Positions 15,578 through 19,570 of a stretch of DNA of 19,570 bases are shown here, one piece after another (positions within the stretch are counted from its first letter, which is position 1; the number at the start of each line of letters is the position of its first letter). The notes below the pieces were generated by a model, which saw nothing but the letters and a program-made list of their open reading frames with translations, searched no databases and was not told the origin of the DNA. Both the position numbers and the translations under genes were made by a program. This stretch comes from Flavobacteriaceae bacterium UBA1115. GTDB taxonomy: Bacteria; Bacteroidota; Bacteroidia; Flavobacteriales; Flavobacteriaceae. The stretch spans positions 1 through 19,570 of the forward strand of contig DCBE01000043.1 in NCBI GenBank assembly GCA_002313325.1, read 5' to 3'.

Positions 15578-16727
15578 TGTTTAACATTGCAAAGGCTTCT
15601 TCCATATAGCCCAAATAATCGGCGGAGTGTCTGACACCTGGCAAGTCGGGCAATTGTTCACGACCCAAACGCACCACAATTACATCATCCTCTGGAAACA
15701 CAATCACATATTGCCCGTTGTGTCCACGCATGCTGTAAAAACTTTTTCCTATATGTGAGCCCAACCACCATCCATAGCCATAGTCTAGGCCATTTTCAAA
15801 CTGTGGGGTTATGGATTTTTTAACATAGTCAGTACTTATCAATTGCTTGCCGTTCCAGAAACCGCCGTTTTTGAACAGTGCTGCAAAGCGTGCAAAATCA
15901 CGTGCATTGGAATTAAAACAGCAATACGATTTTTCAATCCCTTTTTCCGAAGCATCAAGACGCCAGTTGGCATCGGCATGTGCTCCAAGGGGATTCCAAA
16001 AATAGCGTCTCACCAAATTTGAGATGGTTTCGCCTGTAGCTGCTGTCAGTACCAAAGACAACAACTGTGTGCTTCCGCTTTGATACACAAAACGTTCACC
16101 TGGAGGGGCTTCAATTGGAAGCGTTTTCATTACCCCAACAATGTCTCGTGTGATGTACGTGCGTGGCGTGATGGTAAGTAAGTTTTCATAATCTTCTTTC
16201 CACTTGAGACCTGACGACATGGTAGCCAAATTGCCTACAGTAACAACATCAGCATATTCTCCTTGCAACCAAGGTAGAAAGTCTTTAACGGGCTGGTCAA
16301 AACTTTTAACATCACCCTCTTCAATGCCCTTGGCCAGACTGGCCGAGACGATTGTTTTAACCACAGAAAAAGAGTTGGTTTTACTGTCATTTCCGAAGCC
16401 TTCAAAATATTGCTCGTGCCAAATCGAGTCATTTTTAATGACGAGAAACGCAACTGTTCTATGGTCTTGGTGAAGTTTTTGAAGTTTGGCGGTAGCAGGA
16501 ACTGAATTGTAATCGGCGTGTAAGGGCCATGCTTGCGGATTGTCACTTTTGGGAATCTCACGAGAATCGAAATAAACGTAGTCTTCCAAACCAGCTGAGG
16601 TTCTTCCAAGCTCAATTACTTTGAGTCCGAGTTCAATCAGATAGCCATAGCCCGAAATGTAGAGACCTGCGACAAGGATTACCAAAACAACTAGAAGTCC
16701 TTTTAAAAATGAGGCAAGTCTATTCAT
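15555..16727 (-). CDS. Serine hydrolase, beta-lactamase/penicillin-binding class C type
   Basis: The 390-residue protein has one N-terminal membrane helix (about 9-26) and then a class C beta-lactamase/DD-peptidase-like domain facing the periplasm. The three catalytic motifs are visible. SVVK (S121, K124) is the SxxK nucleophile motif. YQS (Y215-S217) corresponds to YxN/S. HNG (H336-G338, in MRGHNGQY) is the third motif. WNGKQLIS and GYGWW are typical supporting segments. Members of this fold include esterases, peptidases and lactamases, so substrate and any role in antibiotic resistance cannot be read from the sequence. The gene follows hemB by 41 nt and may be read from the hem transcript; no clean -7 element was seen in the gap. 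Confidence 0.87.
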   Translation of the reverse strand: MNRLASFLKGLLVVLVILVAGLYISGYGYLIELGLKVIELGRTSAGLEDYVYFDSREIPKSDNPQAWPLHADYNSVPATAKLQKLHQDHRTVAFLVIKNDSIWHEQYFEGFGNDSKTNSFSVVKTIVSASLAKGIEEGDVKSFDQPVKDFLPWLQGEYADVVTVGNLATMSSGLKWKEDYENLLTITPRTYITRDIVGVMKTLPIEAPPGERFVYQSGSTQLLSLVLTAATGETISNLVRRYFWNPLGAHADANWRLDASEKGIEKSYCCFNSNARDFARFAALFKNGGFWNGKQLISTDYVKKSITPQFENGLDYGYGWWLGSHIGKSFYSMRGHNGQYVIVFPEDDVIVVRLGREQLPDLPGVRHSADYLGYMEEAFAMLNNETATSP

Positions 16728-16768
16728 GTATACTTTTTAGCAAAATACAAAAATTTACATTGCCACTT

Positions 16769-17743
16769 TTACAATAAGGAAATGGCGTGCTCTGCGTGAT
16801 AGGAAACAATAATGGAAGCTCCTGCACGCTTAAAGGCGATAAGCTGCTCCATCATTACACTTTCGTGGTCAAGCAATCCTTTCGCTGCCGCTGCCTTTAG
16901 CATGGCGTATTCACCACTTACTTGATATACCGCAATGGGAACCTGTACTTCATTGGCCAAGTCACGGATAATATCCAAATAGGCCATCCCGGGTTTTACC
17001 ATTACAATGTCTGCGCCTTCTTCAATATCACGTATTGTTTCAGTGATGACTTCTTTGCGATTTGCCACATCCATTTGGTAGGATTTTTTGTCCCCAAAAC
17101 TCGGTGCTGAATCCAAAGCATTTCGGAAAGGACCATAAAAAGCAGAGGCGTATTTGGCACTGTAGCTCATTATTGCCGTATTTACATAGCCCGCTTTCTC
17201 AAGTGCTTGGCGGATGCTCAAAATGCGACCGTCCATCATGTCGCTGGGCGCAAGCATGTCGGCACCACATTCGGCATGACTAAGCGCCATTTTTGATAAG
17301 ATTGCTACTGTCGCATCGTTAAGTATTTCATCCTCTTTTACAATTCCGTCGTGTCCAAAGCTCGAATAGGGATCAAGGGCAACATCGGTAGTAACTAGCA
17401 ACTCTGGAACAGCTTTTTTAATCGAACGAATGCTGCGTTGCATCAATCCATCAGGATTTAAAGCTGCTGCGCCCGTATTGTCCTTTTGGGCATCATCGAC
17501 TTTAACAAAAATAAGCACCCCCTTTACACCCAAATCATAAAGTCGTTTTGCCTCTGCTGTAGCAAGATCAAGACTAAACCTAAAATAGTCTGGCATGGAT
17601 GGGATTGCTGTTTTGGTTTTTGAACCTTCCACAATGAATAAGGGCACGATAAAATCATTTGCCGAAAGGCTAGTTTCACGCACCAAGTCACGCATGGTAG
17701 CGCTAGCGCGCAAGCGTCGATTTCTATAAAGAGGATACATCAT
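16769..17743 (-). CDS. hemB: Porphobilinogen synthase (delta-aminolevulinate dehydratase)
   Basis: HemB condenses two 5-aminolevulinate molecules into porphobilinogen, an early step of haem synthesis in the cytoplasm. The 324-residue protein is family length. The two Schiff-base lysines are visible: K197 in SYSAKYASAFYGP and K250 in MVKPGMAYLD. The metal loop reads DVALDPYSSFGHDG (120-133), with Asp where zinc enzymes have three cysteines, so this should be a magnesium-type enzyme. Two adjacent ATGs (17743 and 17740) are both possible starts. It lies 3 nt downstream of hemF, so hemE, hemF and hemB are very likely one transcript. Confidence 0.96.
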   Translation of the reverse strand: MMYPLYRNRRLRASATMRDLVRETSLSANDFIVPLFIVEGSKTKTAIPSMPDYFRFSLDLATAEAKRLYDLGVKGVLIFVKVDDAQKDNTGAAALNPDGLMQRSIRSIKKAVPELLVTTDVALDPYSSFGHDGIVKEDEILNDATVAILSKMALSHAECGADMLAPSDMMDGRILSIRQALEKAGYVNTAIMSYSAKYASAFYGPFRNALDSAPSFGDKKSYQMDVANRKEVITETIRDIEEGADIVMVKPGMAYLDIIRDLANEVQVPIAVYQVSGEYAMLKAAAAKGLLDHESVMMEQLIAFKRAGASIIVSYHAEHAISLL

Positions 17744-17746
17744 AGT

Positions 17747-18649
17747 TTAGACCCAGTCTATGGGCTTTTTTAGAACAGTTAATAATTTTGCTTCTTCCGA
17801 ATCTTTTTCTGGCTGGTGGTCATACGCCCATTGAACCGTTGGGGGTAAACTCATTAAAATGCTTTCTATGCGGCCTTTGGTTTTGAGTCCAAATAAGGTC
17901 CCTTTGTCGTGTACAAGATTAAATTCAACATACCGTCCCCGTCTTAACTCTTGCCATTGACGCTGTGCTTTGGAAAAGGAAAGTGCTTTGCGTTTTTGGA
18001 CAATAGGCAAATAAGCGGTCAAAAAAGCATTGCCCATGTCTGTTACAAAAGCATACCAATTTTCAAGACTGTGCGTGTCGTCAGGACGGCAATAGTCGAA
18101 AAACAAGCCGCCTATGCCCCTTGCTTCATCACGGTGGTGATTCCAAAAATAGGCATCGCACTTTTGTTTGTAGTTGGCGTAAAAGTGCGCACCGTGTTCG
18201 TCACAAACGGTTTTACAAACTTGGTGAAAATGGGTTGCATCTTCTTCATAAAGATAATAGGGTGTGAGGTCTAAGCCTCCACCAAACCATTGATCGACAA
18301 CCTTATTGTATTTATCATACAGCTCAAAGTAACGGAAGTTAGCGTGTATCGTTGGGACCATCGGATTTCTGGGGTGTAGGACCAAGCTAATGCCACAGGC
18401 AAAGAAATCGCTGTGTGAAACACCTAGTTGTTTTTGCATTGACTCAGGCAGTTTGCCAAATACTTCAGAAATATTTACGCCTCCTTTTTCGAAAACAGCA
18501 CCATTTTCAATGACACGTGTTCTTCCACCACCGCCACCGGGGCGTTGCCATGCGTCTTCTTGAAAGTGAGCTTTACCGTCTTCTCGTTCAATACCAGCGG
18601 TTATGTTGTCTTGTAAAATTTTTATGTATGCAGTGAATTGGGATTTCAT
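17747..18649 (-). CDS. hemF: Oxygen-dependent coproporphyrinogen III oxidase
   Basis: HemF oxidatively decarboxylates coproporphyrinogen III to protoporphyrinogen IX with O2, which implies haem synthesis under aerobic conditions. The 300-residue protein has the family length. Signatures include GGGGGRTRVIENG (38-50), FEKGGVNISEVFG (53-65), PTIHANFRYFEL (99-110) and WFGGGLDLTPYYLYEED (121-137). The histidines and aspartates expected for the active site are present, including H102 and D127. The ATG at 18649 is 11 nt downstream of the hemE stop. No oxygen-independent HemN is visible in this window, which says nothing about the rest of the genome. Confidence 0.96.
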   Translation of the reverse strand: MKSQFTAYIKILQDNITAGIEREDGKAHFQEDAWQRPGGGGGRTRVIENGAVFEKGGVNISEVFGKLPESMQKQLGVSHSDFFACGISLVLHPRNPMVPTIHANFRYFELYDKYNKVVDQWFGGGLDLTPYYLYEEDATHFHQVCKTVCDEHGAHFYANYKQKCDAYFWNHHRDEARGIGGLFFDYCRPDDTHSLENWYAFVTDMGNAFLTAYLPIVQKRKALSFSKAQRQWQELRRGRYVEFNLVHDKGTLFGLKTKGRIESILMSLPPTVQWAYDHQPEKDSEEAKLLTVLKKPIDWV

Positions 18650-18660
18650 GATATACAGAT

Positions 18661-19570
18661 TTAGGAATTATAGGATTTTATGGCGTTAACAAATGCCTTG
18701 GCGTTGTCAACAGGAACGTTGGGTTGTATACCGTGACCGAGGTTGGCAATGTAATTTTGTGTACCAAATTCACTTACCATTTTATGGGCAAGTCTTTCAA
18801 TTTCTGGTATGGAGGACAACAATCGGGAGGGATCAAAATTACCTTGTAAGGGGATTTGACCTCCCGACAAATACCGTGCATTTCGCGCTGAACATGTCCA
18901 ATCCACACCAAGTGCGTGTACGCCAGAGCGTGCCATGGTTGGAAGCGCATACCAACAGCCTTTGGCAAAAGCGATTACTTTGGTTTCATCTTTAAGCGCA
19001 TCGATGATCTGTTGCATGTATTGCCACGAAAAGGTTTGATAATCTTCCTCACTCAACATGCCACCCCAAGAATCAAATAGTTGTACGGCATCTACTCCTG
19101 CACGCACTTTTGCTTTTAGGTAGGCAATGGTAGTGTCGGTAATTTTTTGAAGCAGCTCATGCGCGAGGACGGGTTGCGAAAAGCAAAATCCTTTAGCCAG
19201 ATCGAAGTTTTTAGACCCTTGCCCTTGAACGGCATAACACAAAATGGTCCATGGCGAACCGGCAAAACCAATTAGCGGAACCCTGTCTTCCAATGCTGTT
19301 TTGGTCTGCTCGATAGCTTCCATAACGTAGTGCAAACGGTCTTCTACATCAGGCACGATTACTTTTTCAAGGTCTTTTGCAGTACGGACTGGATTTGGCA
19401 ACCACGGTCCAACTCCGTCTTTCATTTCAACAGCAATATCCATCGCTTGTGGGATTACCAATATATCGGAGAACAATATGGCTGCGTCAGTCCCAACTTG
19501 ATCAATAGGCATAACAGTAATTTCTGCTGCCAGCTCTGGCGTTTGGCAACGTGTAAAAAAATCATATTTG
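18661..19570 (-). CDS. hemE: Uroporphyrinogen decarboxylase, 5' end outside window
   Basis: HemE decarboxylates the four acetate side chains of uroporphyrinogen III to give coproporphyrinogen III, the substrate of HemF. The frame is open to the window edge. It reads KYDFFTRCQTPELAAEITV before MPIDQVGTDAAILFSDILV, so the ATG at 19512 is internal and the gene continues beyond 19570. The conserved RCQTPELA segment, FSDILV, LFDSWGG, GVDWT and LQGNFDP are all visible. About 302 residues are inside the window, and only a short N-terminal piece should be missing. It is the first visible gene of the minus-strand hemE-hemF-hemB group. Confidence 0.96.
   Translation of the reverse strand, partial: KYDFFTRCQTPELAAEITVMPIDQVGTDAAILFSDILVIPQAMDIAVEMKDGVGPWLPNPVRTAKDLEKVIVPDVEDRLHYVMEAIEQTKTALEDRVPLIGFAGSPWTILCYAVQGQGSKNFDLAKGFCFSQPVLAHELLQKITDTTIAYLKAKVRAGVDAVQLFDSWGGMLSEEDYQTFSWQYMQQIIDALKDETKVIAFAKGCWYALPTMARSGVHALGVDWTCSARNARYLSGGQIPLQGNFDPSRLLSSIPEIERLAHKMVSEFGTQNYIANLGHGIQPNVPVDNAKAFVNAIKSYNS

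Noticed and set aside
16728..16768. Promoter for the serine hydrolase in the gap after hemB
   Set aside because: Several T-rich near matches exist on the minus strand, but none fits TAnnTTTG with correct spacing.

Overview
The window is about 19.6 kb of a Bacteroidota chromosome, most likely from Flavobacteriia or a close relative. Four things point there. The yicC-gmk-nadD order and the complete Bat (aerotolerance) operon are typical. Start codons follow A-rich leaders or sit almost at the transcript end, with no Shine-Dalgarno sequences. Several intergenic spacers carry the Bacteroidota -7 element TAnnTTTG. Protein details also fit, for example the cysteine-free metal loop of HemB. No mobile element, CRISPR array, tRNA or rRNA was seen. 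The genus cannot be named from the sequence alone.

Layout. (1) 2-1547, plus strand: the 3' end of yicC, then gmk and nadD, joined by 1-4 nt overlaps. (2) 1544-2680, minus: an AlbA_2/Schlafen-type putative nucleic-acid-binding protein, convergent with nadD. (3) 2681-2820: a divergent promoter region with two inverted copies of TAACTTTG and a dyad in the moxR leader. (4) 2821-11623, plus: an eight-gene Bat operon: moxR, a DUF58 gene, a two-membrane-span BatD-like gene, batA, batB, batC, batD, batE. Every junction after the DUF58 gene overlaps. (5) 11613-12128, minus: a CvpA-family membrane protein, divergent from pheS (12197-13213, plus). The short spacer predicts almost leaderless mRNAs for both. 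(6) 13210-14205, minus: gpsA, convergent with pheS. (7) 14206-14379: a spacer ending in a strong plus-strand intrinsic terminator that has no plus-strand gene in front of it. (8) 14378-14809, minus: a small four-helix membrane protein. (9) 14858-15577, minus: a full-length but dead 3'-5' exonuclease gene with five in-frame stops and no frameshift. (10) 15555-16727, minus: a membrane-anchored serine hydrolase. (11) 16769-19570, minus: hemE (cut by the window edge), hemF and hemB.

How the genes work together. The Bat operon encodes a MoxR AAA+ ATPase, two membrane-anchored von Willebrand A proteins (BatA, BatB), a DUF58 protein with its own VWA-like domain, two TPR proteins (BatC, BatE) and two BatD-type proteins with extracytoplasmic domains. 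The set probably forms an envelope complex coupling ATP hydrolysis to metal-dependent protein binding. Its exact role is unsettled in the literature. The hem genes carry out the porphobilinogen synthase, uroporphyrinogen decarboxylase and oxygen-dependent coproporphyrinogen oxidase steps, which implies aerobic haem synthesis. gmk, nadD, pheS and gpsA are housekeeping genes.

I saw no clearly new multi-gene system. The points most worth a second look are the five-stop exonuclease pseudogene, the orphan terminator at 14348-14379 (possibly the true end of a pheS transcript running antisense to gpsA, or the end of a small RNA), the near-leaderless divergent pheS/cvpA promoters, and three convergent gene pairs whose stop codons overlap, two of them within a palindromic tetranucleotide.
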